Both the position numbers and the translations under genes were made by a program. Positions 35,015 to 44,122 of a stretch of DNA of 64,000 bases are shown piece by piece. How positions within the stretch are numbered: the stretch's first letter is position 1; every line of letters starts with the position of its first letter. The DNA comes from Aequorivita sp. H23M31 (GTDB taxonomy: Bacteria > Bacteroidota > Bacteroidia > Flavobacteriales > Flavobacteriaceae). Location: the NCBI RefSeq assembly GCF_004022485.1, contig NZ_CP034951.1, positions 806,001 to 870,000 of the forward strand. Reading direction: 5' to 3'. The notes under the pieces are model-generated. The model saw only the letters and a program-made list of their open reading frames with translations. It did no database searches and was not told where the DNA came from.

Positions 35015-35052
35015 AAAAAAACCGTCCCAATTCGTATTTGGGACGGCTTTTT
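35015..35052 (-). terminator. Rho-independent terminator of the TonB receptor gene
   Basis: A stem CCGTCCCAA / TTGGGACGG with a 7-base loop is flanked by A and T runs on either side, so on the minus strand it ends in TTTTTT. It lies about 35 bases after the receptor stop codon and could also work in the other direction. Confidence 0.8.
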
Positions 35053-35086
35053 ACAGTTCAGCAGAAATCTACTGAATATTTTATTG

Positions 35087-37720
35087 TTAGAAGCTATATT
35101 TTAGGCTTGCGTTCCAGGTTCTACCATTTCCGTAGTAATAACCGTAAGCATCTTTTTGACCTAGATATACTTCATTGGTCGCGTTATAACAGTTGGCGCG
35201 AATGGTAAAGTTCTGCCCTCCAAAGTCAAATTGGTAGGTAATACCGGCATCTAGCAAGCTATAAGCGGGCAAACGCTCTGCTTGATAAACTTCACCTTTA
35301 ATTGCAGACTTTGTAACATCCTTAGCATCAACCAAGCCGTACAAATCCGTATAGATATTATAGTCGGCATCAATGCTAAGACCGCCAACAATATTGTACT
35401 TAAATCCAAAACCGAAAGAGGTTTGTGGTGCGTTTCCAACTTTAGTACCAGTTAGGTCAACTTCACCTTCTTCCAAAACAACGTTGGTCTGGTCCTCTCT
35501 GGTTTGAAAAGGAGAAGATCCATCATATTTCCAGTTTCCGATGCTTCCAAAAGCTCTAAACATAAATTCACTGGAATATCTGTATTTCGCTTCATACTCA
35601 AATCCAGTATGAACTTGTGTAATGTTGGTGAATCGCTGATATCTATCAACTTGTTGAACTGGATCTGGGCTATCAGGATTTCCTTGTATAAACCCACCGC
35701 TAAGGAATCTATTTCCCCATTTAGTATAATAACCATTAAGATCTAAACTAAAGTTTCCACTTCTTAACTTATAACCTCCCTCTATTCCGGTAATTTCTTC
35801 GTTGTCAATAGCATTATCTCCAGAAAGAATGTAATTGGAGTTTCTGATATCGGAAAAAATGTTATCCAAGAAAGGCTGACGGGAATAATGTCCGGCGTTT
35901 ACGAAAAGCGTGTTACCTTCAATAAAGGTATAACCTAATCCTCCTTTAATGTTATAACCGGTTTTGTTCACCTTATCAGATTTACCCAGACCGTTTACAC
36001 CTTCTATTTCAGAACCTGTAGCACGTCCTTCTCTCTGGTAGCTTTGTGTAGAAACAGCTCCCTGAACAAAGGCTGAGAAATTATCAAGCTTATATTCTGC
36101 CTGACCAAATCCACCAAGGTAATTTATAAATTCGGTGTAGTCATAATTAAAACGCTGTCCTTCACTAGCAGAGTTGAACAATGCCGACCAAGGATTAGCT
36201 TTAAAAGTCTCGGAAATTACGTAATCCGGGCCTCTCATTCCACCGTATCCACGATCGTCGGCATAACCGGACAACCCAAGAAGATCGTTCATTTGGTACC
36301 AGTGGTTACCGGTATAAAAACGAGTATCCAATCCAACGTTATACGTGAAATTGTCACCTGCCCCACTTTGAAGGTTGGTAAGGAAACCGTACCAGTTATG
36401 ATTGTTTACCGACATTCTTCGTACCAAAGAACCCCGACCATAGCTTCCAATTCCGTTTTCGGCCGAGGCAATGTTATTTTCTTCAATAGCGTCAAAGTCA
36501 ACACTTCCATTGTCATCCCTTACTATATTTCGGCTACTACCTGCAGGACCTGTACCACCACCTCTACCCCAAGAGGCATAAAGAACGGAGGAAAGATTGG
36601 TCTTTTCACTAATGTTCCAATCCCAGTTAAGGTTGGCAATAGGCTTGTGATAATAGTTTCTTCTCAAAGTATATCTTTCACCGTGGTAAAATCCAGAGTT
36701 GTCATTGTACCTTCTTCCGTATTCATCATAAACCTCCAATTTCTTTGAAAAGTTCTGATCGTGAAACTGTGGTGCACCTGTCAATAGGAAATTGAATGAG
36801 TGCTTTTCATTTGGTACAAATCCAATTCCAATAAAATAGTTCTGGCCTTCACCCGCAGTTCCGTCAGCATATTTTCTATGCGCTTGCCAGTGGTCTAACA
36901 AGAAAGAATAAGCCCACTTGCCTTTTAGACCTGAATCGTAGCTAAGAGTTCCTTTTAGGTAGCTATCGTTACCTGTCATAAGACGTGCGAAACCACCTTG
37001 TTTTCTTCCAGCAGCACGTGAAACGATGTTTACAGTACCTCCTACAGAAGAAATAGCCAGTTTTGAAGATCCTAATCCTCTTTGTACCTGAACCACGTTT
37101 GCAACGTCGGACATTCCGGACCAGTTGGACCAATAAACCTTACCGTCTTCCATACCATTAATGGGCTGACCGTTTAAAAGGAAAGCTGTGTTGGTTTGGT
37201 CAAAACCTCTTAGAAACATTTGAGAATCACCAAAACCTCCCGATTGATTGCTGACATAAACGCTAGGAGTACTTTTTATAACCTCTGGAAATTCTACGTT
37301 ACCCACTGCTTTGGATTGAATTTCCTGTGAAGTGATGGTAGAAACAGCTATGGGAGTTTGTCTATCCGCAGCCAAATCGATAACACCCTTTCCTACAAGT
37401 ACAACTTCTGAAAGTGCATCGGCATCAACGTTTAATGCGATGGTTCCTAGTTCTGCCTTGCCATTAACGATGGTAAATGAAACTTTCTTTTCATCATATC
37501 CAATGTACGAAATAGAAAGCGTCCCAGAATTGGCTTTGGCTTCCAAAATAAAATTACCGTCAAAGTCGGTAATAGATCCATTTTGTGTTCCTACCTCAAT
37601 CACGTTGGCTCCAGAAAGAGGCATCCGCCCATCCGAATCAACTACGGTCCCGGTAACTGTTCTTTGGGCGAACGTAGCTAATCCGACCATCAAAAAAACA
37701 AGCACTAAAATTTTTTTCAT
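35087..37720 (-). CDS. TonB-dependent outer membrane receptor (SusC-like N-terminal extension)
   Basis: The 877-residue protein begins with a signal peptide (MKKILVLVFLMVGLATFAQ). A carboxypeptidase-regulatory-like beta-sandwich follows (RTVTGTVVDSDGRMPLSGAN, ITDFDGNF, about 20-105), then a plug domain with the TonB-box-like region (ALSEVVLVGKG) and QMFLRGFDQTNTAFLLNGQP. The barrel ends in an aromatic C-terminus (NGRTWNASLKYSF), as needed for outer membrane insertion. Such receptors import large or scarce nutrients using TonB energy. There is no SusD partner next to it, so the ligand is open. It is a monocistronic unit with its own candidate promoter and terminator. Confidence 0.92.
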   Translation of the reverse strand: MKKILVLVFLMVGLATFAQRTVTGTVVDSDGRMPLSGANVIEVGTQNGSITDFDGNFILEAKANSGTLSISYIGYDEKKVSFTIVNGKAELGTIALNVDADALSEVVLVGKGVIDLAADRQTPIAVSTITSQEIQSKAVGNVEFPEVIKSTPSVYVSNQSGGFGDSQMFLRGFDQTNTAFLLNGQPINGMEDGKVYWSNWSGMSDVANVVQVQRGLGSSKLAISSVGGTVNIVSRAAGRKQGGFARLMTGNDSYLKGTLSYDSGLKGKWAYSFLLDHWQAHRKYADGTAGEGQNYFIGIGFVPNEKHSFNFLLTGAPQFHDQNFSKKLEVYDEYGRRYNDNSGFYHGERYTLRRNYYHKPIANLNWDWNISEKTNLSSVLYASWGRGGGTGPAGSSRNIVRDDNGSVDFDAIEENNIASAENGIGSYGRGSLVRRMSVNNHNWYGFLTNLQSGAGDNFTYNVGLDTRFYTGNHWYQMNDLLGLSGYADDRGYGGMRGPDYVISETFKANPWSALFNSASEGQRFNYDYTEFINYLGGFGQAEYKLDNFSAFVQGAVSTQSYQREGRATGSEIEGVNGLGKSDKVNKTGYNIKGGLGYTFIEGNTLFVNAGHYSRQPFLDNIFSDIRNSNYILSGDNAIDNEEITGIEGGYKLRSGNFSLDLNGYYTKWGNRFLSGGFIQGNPDSPDPVQQVDRYQRFTNITQVHTGFEYEAKYRYSSEFMFRAFGSIGNWKYDGSSPFQTREDQTNVVLEEGEVDLTGTKVGNAPQTSFGFGFKYNIVGGLSIDADYNIYTDLYGLVDAKDVTKSAIKGEVYQAERLPAYSLLDAGITYQFDFGGQNFTIRANCYNATNEVYLGQKDAYGYYYGNGRTWNASLKYSF

Positions 37721-37750
37721 AATTAAAAGTTAAGGTTTTGAAATTTTCGA

Positions 37751-37758
37751 CAAAAGTA
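37751..37758 (-). promoter_or_regulatory. Candidate -7 element of the TonB receptor gene
   Basis: TACTTTTG on the minus strand fits TAnnTTTG exactly and lies 31-38 bases upstream of the start codon. About 18 bases further upstream a T-rich stretch (CCGTTTTAT) could serve as the weaker -33 element. Confidence 0.5.
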
Positions 37759-38156
37759 CAATCTTAATTATAAAACGGATAAAAAATCGAAGATAAAATT
37801 AGACGGAAATCAATTCAGATTTATCAATTCAGAATTCAGAATTATGAATTGAGAATTAAGAATTCAGAATTTTCTATTATTAGGCGGGTTGAAGGATGAT
37901 CCGGATAGACTATGGGGAGAAGATGAAGTGAAAGATAAAGTGAAAATAAAGTTGAAATTTATTGAAATGGATTACCTCTACCTCTCCACTCCTGTGCTCC
38001 CTCGCGCTAAGAAGCTACATGGAATAATGAAAGAGGAAGTGGAAGTTGGGTTGAAGATGAAGTTGAAACTGGAATTCACAGGATACTGCCACTGACAACG
38101 GCTACTTTTTTCTATTTGCTAAGATTTATTTCTGGAATAAAAAAGACTTAAAAAGA
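37759..38156. other. Intergenic region with AT-rich and Gly/Lys-like simple repeats
   Basis: No gene is supported. There is a palindromic AATTCAGAATT-type tract (about 37810-37872) and a GAAG/GATG-rich purine tract (about 37915-38070). The stretch AATTCACAGGATACTGCCAC at 38073 resembles one at 44310 on the other side of the carotenoid operon. Confidence 0.5.
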
Positions 38157-38840
38157 TTAAAGTTTAAGCGTTACAATTCCGCAACCCATGCTAAAAATTT
38201 GTCCTGAGATAGAGGCGGCTTTATCTGAAATTAAAAATGCAGCCATTTCTGCCACTTCTTGGGGATCTAAATATTTTTTTAAAGGATGTCTTTCAATCAT
38301 TTTCTCTTTCATTTGGTCATTTCTCAATAGGTTCGCTGCCAAACCTGTATCTGTAACCGTTGGAGCTATGGCATTCACTCTTATTGTAGGAGCTAACTCT
38401 GCTCCTAGGGATTTTACAAGACCTTCCACTCCCCCTTTCGCGGTTGCAATACTTGCGTGGAAAGGCATCCCCAATTTTACGGCAACGGTGCTGAAAAGTA
38501 ATATTGAAGAATTTGAACCTTTCTTTAATAATGGAAGATATTTATGAATAACCTTAACAGCACCCAAAACATTAATATTGAAATCATTCTGAAAGACGTC
38601 AATACTTAATCGCGAAATAGGTTTTAAATTGATGCTGCCAGGACAATAGATCAAGGTGTCTGCCTCCGAAATTTCAGGCAGATCATCTTCCAAAACATCA
38701 CATTGGTATTGGGTTAGATTGTCATTTTCAATGTCCGCAGGGGTTCGGCTTATATTGATGATTTCGCAGTCAATAACCAAGGTTTTAATTATCGCACGGC
38801 CAATCCCTCTACTTCCACCTATGATTATAACTTTTTTCAT
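38157..38840 (-). CDS. Atypical short-chain dehydrogenase/reductase, end of crt operon
   Basis: The Rossmann start MKKVIIIGGSRGIGRAI (Gly-rich NAD(P) motif) and the core strands of an SDR are present, as is VNAIAPTVTDTG downstream. The catalytic YxxxK is not: the corresponding segment reads MPFHASIATAKGGVEGL, keeping the Lys but with Ile where Tyr is expected, and Ser in LLFSTVAVKLG. The protein may use a different mechanism or act non-catalytically. It lies 90 bases downstream of crtY in the same direction, so a role in pigment modification is possible but not shown. Confidence 0.8.
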   Translation of the reverse strand: MKKVIIIGGSRGIGRAIIKTLVIDCEIINISRTPADIENDNLTQYQCDVLEDDLPEISEADTLIYCPGSINLKPISRLSIDVFQNDFNINVLGAVKVIHKYLPLLKKGSNSSILLFSTVAVKLGMPFHASIATAKGGVEGLVKSLGAELAPTIRVNAIAPTVTDTGLAANLLRNDQMKEKMIERHPLKKYLDPQEVAEMAAFLISDKAASISGQIFSMGCGIVTLKL

Positions 38841-38930
38841 TCCTCTACTTTTTTTGGGTTTTGGATTTAGTGAAAAACTGAAACTTCGATATCGATTGCT
38901 ACATTAAATAAATACACAAAGAGCCGTAAA

Positions 38931-39656
38931 CTATTCAGTTAGTGCCGACTTAATTTCCTTCTTATCCGAATATTTCTTCTTAAGTAAAGTGAAAAAATAA
39001 ACATTCAGCATAAACTGGCTATAGCCATAAACAGCATCTTCTATTGGCACGGTGAGCATACGAACATTTAAAAAATGCTGTGAATTGTAATTAACTATAG
39101 GAGTTTCAATGCCAGAGCCGGTCAGAACTCCGTTCACAAGAAAAAATGGAATCATCAGGATTATAAAAACAAATGAGGCCTGGCCCAACCAATCCCTTTT
39201 TGCGATAAAATGCAAATACAAAATTGCACCTAAAGTAACCAATGCGGTAACAAAAGTGTATATTTTATCGTGGTATAGCAGAGCTGCAACCACACAAACA
39301 ATGGTTGTTATAAAAACAATTACATTATTGAAAACATTTGCCCAGCTAAGATCGAAAAACCTATCTAAACAGTAATATGTAAATATGCAGGCAAAAGGGA
39401 TACAGTAAAAGAACATCCATTCTTCAATAGGCAAACCTGCGATAATAAGACCTGTAGTATAATCCGTATTAAACCACCAAACTCCCATATCCGTGAACCA
39501 AACATCCCAGGCAATAAACGGAATGGCCACAATGGTACTGGATATAAGAAAGATTCCAAAGTATTTATAAAATTGGACCCTCTTATCAAATGAAGCAATA
39601 AAACAAATAATTACTGCGAAGAAATTAACAAGTAAATAGGTACTCGATTGAAGCAT
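38931..39656 (-). CDS. crtY: Lycopene beta-cyclase, fused CrtYc/CrtYd type
   Basis: The 241-residue integral membrane protein has six or seven hydrophobic segments and the duplicated motif of the heterodimeric bacterial/fungal-type cyclases in one chain: LPIEEWMFFYCIPFACIFTY (first half) and VPIEDAVYGYSQFMLNVYF (second half). It converts lycopene to beta-carotene in the cytoplasmic membrane. The start codon shares one base with the crtZ stop. In actinobacteria the halves are separate (crtYc, crtYd); the fused form is usual in Bacteroidota. Also written crtYcd. Confidence 0.88.
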   Translation of the reverse strand: MLQSSTYLLVNFFAVIICFIASFDKRVQFYKYFGIFLISSTIVAIPFIAWDVWFTDMGVWWFNTDYTTGLIIAGLPIEEWMFFYCIPFACIFTYYCLDRFFDLSWANVFNNVIVFITTIVCVVAALLYHDKIYTFVTALVTLGAILYLHFIAKRDWLGQASFVFIILMIPFFLVNGVLTGSGIETPIVNYNSQHFLNVRMLTVPIEDAVYGYSQFMLNVYFFTLLKKKYSDKKEIKSALTE

Positions 39657-40111
39657 TATTTGTTTTTATTAAAATACATTTTAAAATATTTTATAGGAAC
39701 CCATAGAAATCCGAAACATTCTCCCTCTTCCTTCCCAAGATGTTTATGGTGCTGTTTATGGGCCCTTCGGATAGCGAGCAAATAGGGATTTTCAGTTTTT
39801 TTAATAACCTTGGCGCGTTGGTGTATAAAAATGTCGTGTACCATAAAATAGGCCATGCCATACAGTGTAATGCCCAAACCTATATAGAATAGGTAATTGA
39901 CTCCTTGCTGTACACCTAAGTAAAACAAAAGAATGGCTGGAATGGCAAAAATTACAAAGAACAAATCGTTTCTTTCCAAGGGTCCATCAGTGCTATGATC
40001 GTGGTGATCGCGATGTAGCACCCATAAAAAGCCGTGCATCACATATTTATGGATAACCCAAGTGGCCCCTTCCATTGCTATAAAAACTACTATGACTATC
40101 AGAAAGTTCAT
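39656..40111 (-). CDS. crtZ: Beta-carotene 3-hydroxylase
   Basis: The 151-residue membrane di-iron hydroxylase has all four histidine clusters: HKYVMH (21), HRDHHDH (34), HDIFIHQ (about 93) and HKQHHKH (about 119), set between hydrophobic segments. It adds 3-hydroxyl groups to the beta-rings, giving zeaxanthin from beta-carotene. The start overlaps the upstream SRPBCC gene by four bases and the stop overlaps crtY by one, so the three are translationally coupled. Confidence 0.92.
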   Translation of the reverse strand: MNFLIVIVVFIAMEGATWVIHKYVMHGFLWVLHRDHHDHSTDGPLERNDLFFVIFAIPAILLFYLGVQQGVNYLFYIGLGITLYGMAYFMVHDIFIHQRAKVIKKTENPYLLAIRRAHKQHHKHLGKEEGECFGFLWVPIKYFKMYFNKNK

Positions 40112-40581
40112 TTCTCGTTCTTTAAATCGTTAAACCGTTCTTCCAAAACTTTATAACGGTAATCGAAAATACTATTTAGCTTCTTTTTTACAAATATCTT
40201 GTGCGCTATTCTGCCCAAAAATCCAAGAGGTAATTCATAATCTACTGTATCCATCATTAAAACTCCCCCCTCATTTGGACGAAATACGTGCTGATGGTTC
40301 CAATATTTGTAAGGACCTTTTTTCTGAAAATCGGTAAAGCTCTTTTTATAACTCACTTCCGTGATGATTGTTTTCCATTTCATAGGAATATTTAAAACAG
40401 GAGAAACCGTGTAAGCAATCTCCATTCCTTCGTAGATTTCATCTTCCTTTATTTCGGATTTTACAACAAAATTCATCTCCTTGGGTGTGATTTTAGAGAG
40501 ATTAAATGGAGAGGAAAAAAAATTCCACGCCGTGTCTAAATCACAATTCAATTGTTGTGCAGTATGAAGCTGATATCTCAT
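40108..40581 (-). CDS. SRPBCC (START-like) fold protein
   Basis: The 157 residues follow the START/Bet v1 pattern: LHTAQQLNCDLDTAWNFFSS, then PFNLSKITPKEMNF, WKTIITEVSYKKSFTDFQKK and VDYELPLGFLGRIAHKIFVK. This resembles the cell-division-inhibitor-like SRPBCC family that often sits in flavobacterial carotenoid operons. Such folds bind hydrophobic ligands, so carotenoid handling is a plausible inference. Coupled to crtZ downstream. Confidence 0.78.
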   Translation of the reverse strand: MRYQLHTAQQLNCDLDTAWNFFSSPFNLSKITPKEMNFVVKSEIKEDEIYEGMEIAYTVSPVLNIPMKWKTIITEVSYKKSFTDFQKKGPYKYWNHQHVFRPNEGGVLMMDTVDYELPLGFLGRIAHKIFVKKKLNSIFDYRYKVLEERFNDLKNEK

Positions 40582-40589
40582 TATAATCC

Positions 40590-41042
40590 TTAAATTTTAT
40601 TGATCAGTCGTAATAATGAAAGCGATTCTATTTCGTCTTTATAATGTTCAATAACTGCCTCATCTGTTTCTATTTCTTTATAATAACCTAAAAACCTAGG
40701 CGCGTTTTTTTGAACTGATAAGCGTATAAATCTAATTTCCAAGTTATTCGGAGCCATAGTTACTGCTCTATCGAGATTTGTGGTTCCTTTTTTAAAAGTA
40801 TCCCATTTGGCTATGGGATTTATCGTGTGGTTTGCCCATAACGTTTGCAAGCCACTTAGATAAGCTAAGTAAACCGGTTCATCCTTCTCCGCCGTCAAAG
40901 CGTCCATCATTCCGCGGCAAAGCTCTTTATCCTTAACCGCATTTTCATAATTTGAACGTATAAATTCTAAATCCATGTTCTGAGATTTAACTGCGAAAGA
41001 GCCAATGAAAAAAAGAAAGATAAGTATAAACGGGTGTTTCAT
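40590..41042 (-). CDS. Secreted hypothetical protein inside the crt operon
   Basis: A signal peptide (MKHPFILIFLFFIGSFAVKS) precedes about 130 mostly helical residues with TPR-like character (VYLAYLSGLQTLWANHT, LDRAVTMAPNNLEIRFIRLS). It has no catalytic motif. The start overlaps crtB by four bases, so it is co-translated with it. I know such proteins only as hypothetical operon members in flavobacteria; a scaffold role at the periplasmic face is possible. Confidence 0.68.
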   Translation of the reverse strand: MKHPFILIFLFFIGSFAVKSQNMDLEFIRSNYENAVKDKELCRGMMDALTAEKDEPVYLAYLSGLQTLWANHTINPIAKWDTFKKGTTNLDRAVTMAPNNLEIRFIRLSVQKNAPRFLGYYKEIETDEAVIEHYKDEIESLSLLRLINKI

Positions 41043-41875
41043 AAAAAGGCGGTTTTATAACGCACATAACTCTTTAGCATCACAACAAATTTTAAACTAT
41101 TCGGAATTCGAATGCGCTGATTTAAAATATTTTGGGCGTTTTTTCTTTGTATTTTATGAAACAATGATAGGTAATATCTATAAGCCATATACACTCCGAA
41201 TTTGGAAGAAATGGGCAATAATTTAATCCCGATCAGCGCCTCCCTAAATTCTTGTTCTATTCCTTTTTCAATTTCAGCTTTTACTTCATTTGAAAATACA
41301 CTCATTTCTATTTCGGGAAAATAGGTTCTGCCCAGATATTGATAATCATCTTTAAGGTCTCTTAGAAAATTAAGTTTTTGAAAAGCGGACCCCAATTTTC
41401 TGGCATAAGGTTTAAGATCTTCATATTGTTGCTTATTACCTTCCGTAAACACTTGCAAACACATAAGCCCGACCACTTCCGCAGAGCCGTAAATATATTC
41501 ATCGTACAATTCAGAATTGTAATCTACCGGTTTTAAATCCATTTGCATGCTGTTTAAAAACTGATAAATTAATTCCCTGTCAATCTGATAAGCCTTTACC
41601 GTATCCTGAAAGGATTGTAAGATGGGATTCAGCGAAATACCTTCGTCCAAAGCTAAATCGGTTTCAGTTCTGAACCTTTCCAGTAAAACATCTTTATTGT
41701 AATCGTGGAAGCTATCCACAATTTCATCTGCCAATCGCACATAGCCATAAATAGCATAAATGGCAGGACGGATGGAAGGCTTTAATGCTAGAATTCCCAA
41801 AGAAAAACTGGTGCTATACTTTTTTGTGGTGCTCTTGCTTACATCGTAGGACAGTTCGTCAAACAGCTTTTTCAT
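41039..41875 (-). CDS. crtB: Phytoene synthase
   Basis: The trans-isoprenyl diphosphate synthase fold is shown by both Asp-rich motifs: YVRLADEIVDSFHD (46-59) and NFLRDLKDDYQYLGRTYFPE (about 170). SAEVVGLMCLQVF lies between them. It condenses two geranylgeranyl diphosphates to phytoene, the first committed step of the pathway. The 278-residue length is normal. The start overlaps crtI by 17 bases and the stop overlaps the secreted-protein gene by four. Confidence 0.92.
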   Translation of the reverse strand: MKKLFDELSYDVSKSTTKKYSTSFSLGILALKPSIRPAIYAIYGYVRLADEIVDSFHDYNKDVLLERFRTETDLALDEGISLNPILQSFQDTVKAYQIDRELIYQFLNSMQMDLKPVDYNSELYDEYIYGSAEVVGLMCLQVFTEGNKQQYEDLKPYARKLGSAFQKLNFLRDLKDDYQYLGRTYFPEIEMSVFSNEVKAEIEKGIEQEFREALIGIKLLPISSKFGVYMAYRYYLSLFHKIQRKNAQNILNQRIRIPNSLKFVVMLKSYVRYKTAFL

Positions 41876-43352
41876 AGGTTTGTTTCATTAGGTTATTTAC
41901 TTCTTTAGCTACTATTTTTCCTGAGATAATGGATGGCGGAACTCCAGGTCCGGGAACAGTTAACTGACCGGTATAAAATAAGTTTGTTATTTTTTTATTT
42001 CTGATTTTAGGTTTTAATACAGCCGTTTGGGACAATGTATTTGCGAGTCCATAAGCATTTCCTTGATACGCATTATAATCGTGGATAAAATCACTTACAC
42101 AGTAGCTTTTTTTATATTCAATGTTTGAGCAGATATCATTCATTCCAGTATGTGTTTCAATACGCGTCAACATTTCCTTTAAATAAATTTCTCTTGTTGC
42201 TTCGTCATCGCTTATTCCAGTTGCCAATGGCATCAACAAAAATAAATTCTCACAATTTTTGGGCGCAACAGTTGAATCCGTTTTGGAAGGTGCACAGACA
42301 TAAAACAACGGCTTTTCAGGCCACTTCTTATCCCCATAAATACTGTCTATATGCGCATCCAGATCATTTTCGAAAAATAAAGTATGGTGTTTTAAATTAG
42401 GGATTTTCATATTGATACCTAAATAATAAATCAAGCAGGAAGGTGCAAAAGTCCGCTCTTTCCAATAAGTTTCGGTATAATTTCTTTTGTCTTCAGACAG
42501 TAAGGTTTCGGTATGGTGATAATCTGAGGAAGCAATTACGGCATCAAAAATTTGCGTCTCTCCATTTATTATCAAGGAGGTCACTTTTCCATCTTTTGTG
42601 TTTATTTTCTCTAGAGTATGGTTAAAATGAAAAGTGGCGCCCTGTTTTTCCGCAACGTCTTTCATTCCCTGAACCAATTGATGAAAACCACCCATTGGAT
42701 ACCAGGTGCCCAAAGCATAACCACCGAAGTTCATTAGGCTATAAAGGGCTGGAATATTTTTTGGGGAAGCTCCGAGAAATATTACTGGAAATTCCATAAG
42801 CGTCCGCAACTTTGGATTTTTAAAATATTTACTGACATAACTTCTAAAATTGCTGAGCAAATCTAATTTTATAGCGCTACCAGCAATCTTGGGGGATACA
42901 AACTCCCACCAGTTATGGCAGGGTTTACTCACAAAATCCTGCATTCCCACTTCGTATTTAAACCGGGCAGAATCCATAAACTTATCCAACTGCTTTCCAG
43001 CGCCAGGTTCTAAAGACTCAAATAATTTTTTCAGATCTCCATAAGATTCAGGAATAGAAATATTTTCTTCCTTAAATATCATTTCGAACTGTGGATTTAA
43101 GGAAACCAATTCAAAATAATCTGAAGTTTTGGCATCGAAATCAGCAAAAAAGCTTTCCATAATATCGGGCATCCAATACCAACTGGGTCCCATATCGAAA
43201 ACATAGCCATTATCGGTAGAAAACTGTCTTGCTCTGCCACCGGGTTGGTCATGCTTTTCGAAAACATGCACTTCATTCCCCGCTTTTGCCGCATAGGCTG
43301 CTGCAGAAATACCAGAAAATCCAGATCCTATTATTGCTATTTTCTTTTTCAT
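41859..43352 (-). CDS. crtI: Phytoene desaturase
   Basis: The FAD-binding Rossmann start IAIIGSGFSGISAAAYAAKA is followed by EVHVFEKHDQPGGRARQFST. The CrtI C-terminal signature is FYTGQLTVPGPGVPPSIISG. The 497-residue length is typical. It introduces the double bonds that turn phytoene into lycopene. It follows marR after only 2 bases and overlaps crtB by 17, so it is the first enzyme gene of the operon. Confidence 0.92.
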   Translation of the reverse strand: MKKKIAIIGSGFSGISAAAYAAKAGNEVHVFEKHDQPGGRARQFSTDNGYVFDMGPSWYWMPDIMESFFADFDAKTSDYFELVSLNPQFEMIFKEENISIPESYGDLKKLFESLEPGAGKQLDKFMDSARFKYEVGMQDFVSKPCHNWWEFVSPKIAGSAIKLDLLSNFRSYVSKYFKNPKLRTLMEFPVIFLGASPKNIPALYSLMNFGGYALGTWYPMGGFHQLVQGMKDVAEKQGATFHFNHTLEKINTKDGKVTSLIINGETQIFDAVIASSDYHHTETLLSEDKRNYTETYWKERTFAPSCLIYYLGINMKIPNLKHHTLFFENDLDAHIDSIYGDKKWPEKPLFYVCAPSKTDSTVAPKNCENLFLLMPLATGISDDEATREIYLKEMLTRIETHTGMNDICSNIEYKKSYCVSDFIHDYNAYQGNAYGLANTLSQTAVLKPKIRNKKITNLFYTGQLTVPGPGVPPSIISGKIVAKEVNNLMKQTYEKAV

Positions 43353-43354
43353 TT

Positions 43355-44020
43355 TTATTTGTTCTCCATTTCTTGTATAACCTCATCCAATAATTCGGAA
43401 GAGTCAAGATTTTTTAGATAGATTGGGTTATGGAAGTCGTTCAACTTATTCAATAATCGAATGAGCTCCATTTTTTCGTCGTGATTTAAATCCCCGACTA
43501 CAATTTCGGAAGCTTTTCTCACTTTGTCCATTAAATTTTCCAACGCCTTCAGTCCCTTTTTAGTAATTGCTACTAGCTTACTGCGTTTATCCTGCTTGGA
43601 ATCGGTTTGGACCACCCAGCCTTGTTTTATCAAACGATTTATAATTTGGATACCCACGGACTTTTCGTGAACATTCTTCTTTATCAACTCCATCTTGGTC
43701 ATGGCCCCAAATGCTTTTAAATTGATAAGATAAATAAAATCCTCTTGCGTAGAAAAATCGGAATCATAAATTGCTGCTTTTGAATAACTTCTTGCATATC
43801 GGTTCATATGCACTATAAGCGTATTAATAACGCTTTCTGGGCTGCGCCCATATTCTTTCGCTTCCCAAGCGGGTTCTATCTTAGCTTTTGTTGAATTTAC
43901 AGACACGGCAATCCATTCTTTAAATCCCTCTACATCATTGCTATATTGAAATCCATTTTGAATTTGGCGCTCAAATTCCTGAACCAATTTGAGGACTTCA
44001 TTAATCAAATCATATTTCAT
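43355..44020 (-). CDS. MarR-family transcriptional regulator of the crt operon
   Basis: The 221-residue protein has the MarR winged helix-turn-helix near the middle: KAFGAMTKMELIKKNVHEKS, then VGIQIINRLIKQGWVVQTDS, KQDKRSKLVAITKKG (the Asp-Lys-Arg-Ser wing signature). It also has N- and C-terminal helices for dimerisation. Position as first gene of the carotenoid operon is common in flavobacteria, and the repeated AGTATA/TATACT half-sites in its promoter suggest autoregulation of the whole operon. Confidence 0.88.
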   Translation of the reverse strand: MKYDLINEVLKLVQEFERQIQNGFQYSNDVEGFKEWIAVSVNSTKAKIEPAWEAKEYGRSPESVINTLIVHMNRYARSYSKAAIYDSDFSTQEDFIYLINLKAFGAMTKMELIKKNVHEKSVGIQIINRLIKQGWVVQTDSKQDKRSKLVAITKKGLKALENLMDKVRKASEIVVGDLNHDEKMELIRLLNKLNDFHNPIYLKNLDSSELLDEVIQEMENK

Positions 44021-44054
44021 AACGGATTGTTTTATAAAGATTGGTTAATTAGTG

Positions 44055-44096
44055 TACAAATATACTATTATTTGAATTCAATAGTATAAAAATATA
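44055..44096 (-). promoter_or_regulatory. crt operon promoter with candidate MarR operator
   Basis: On the minus strand TATATTTG (44055-44062) matches the TAnnTTTG -7 consensus, 35-42 bases upstream of marR. It overlaps a set of inverted half-sites: ATACTATT (44060-44067) pairs with AATAGTAT (44078-44085), and AGTATA-AAAA-TATACT spans 44081-44096. A dimeric MarR protein bound here would cover the promoter. Confidence 0.55.
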
Positions 44097-44122
44097 CTAA
44101 ATTTTTCAATTAATTTCTTGAA

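Noticed and set aside
36293..37733. Long plus-strand frames inside the TonB receptor gene
   Set aside because: They are antisense shadows of a clearly coding 877-residue receptor gene.
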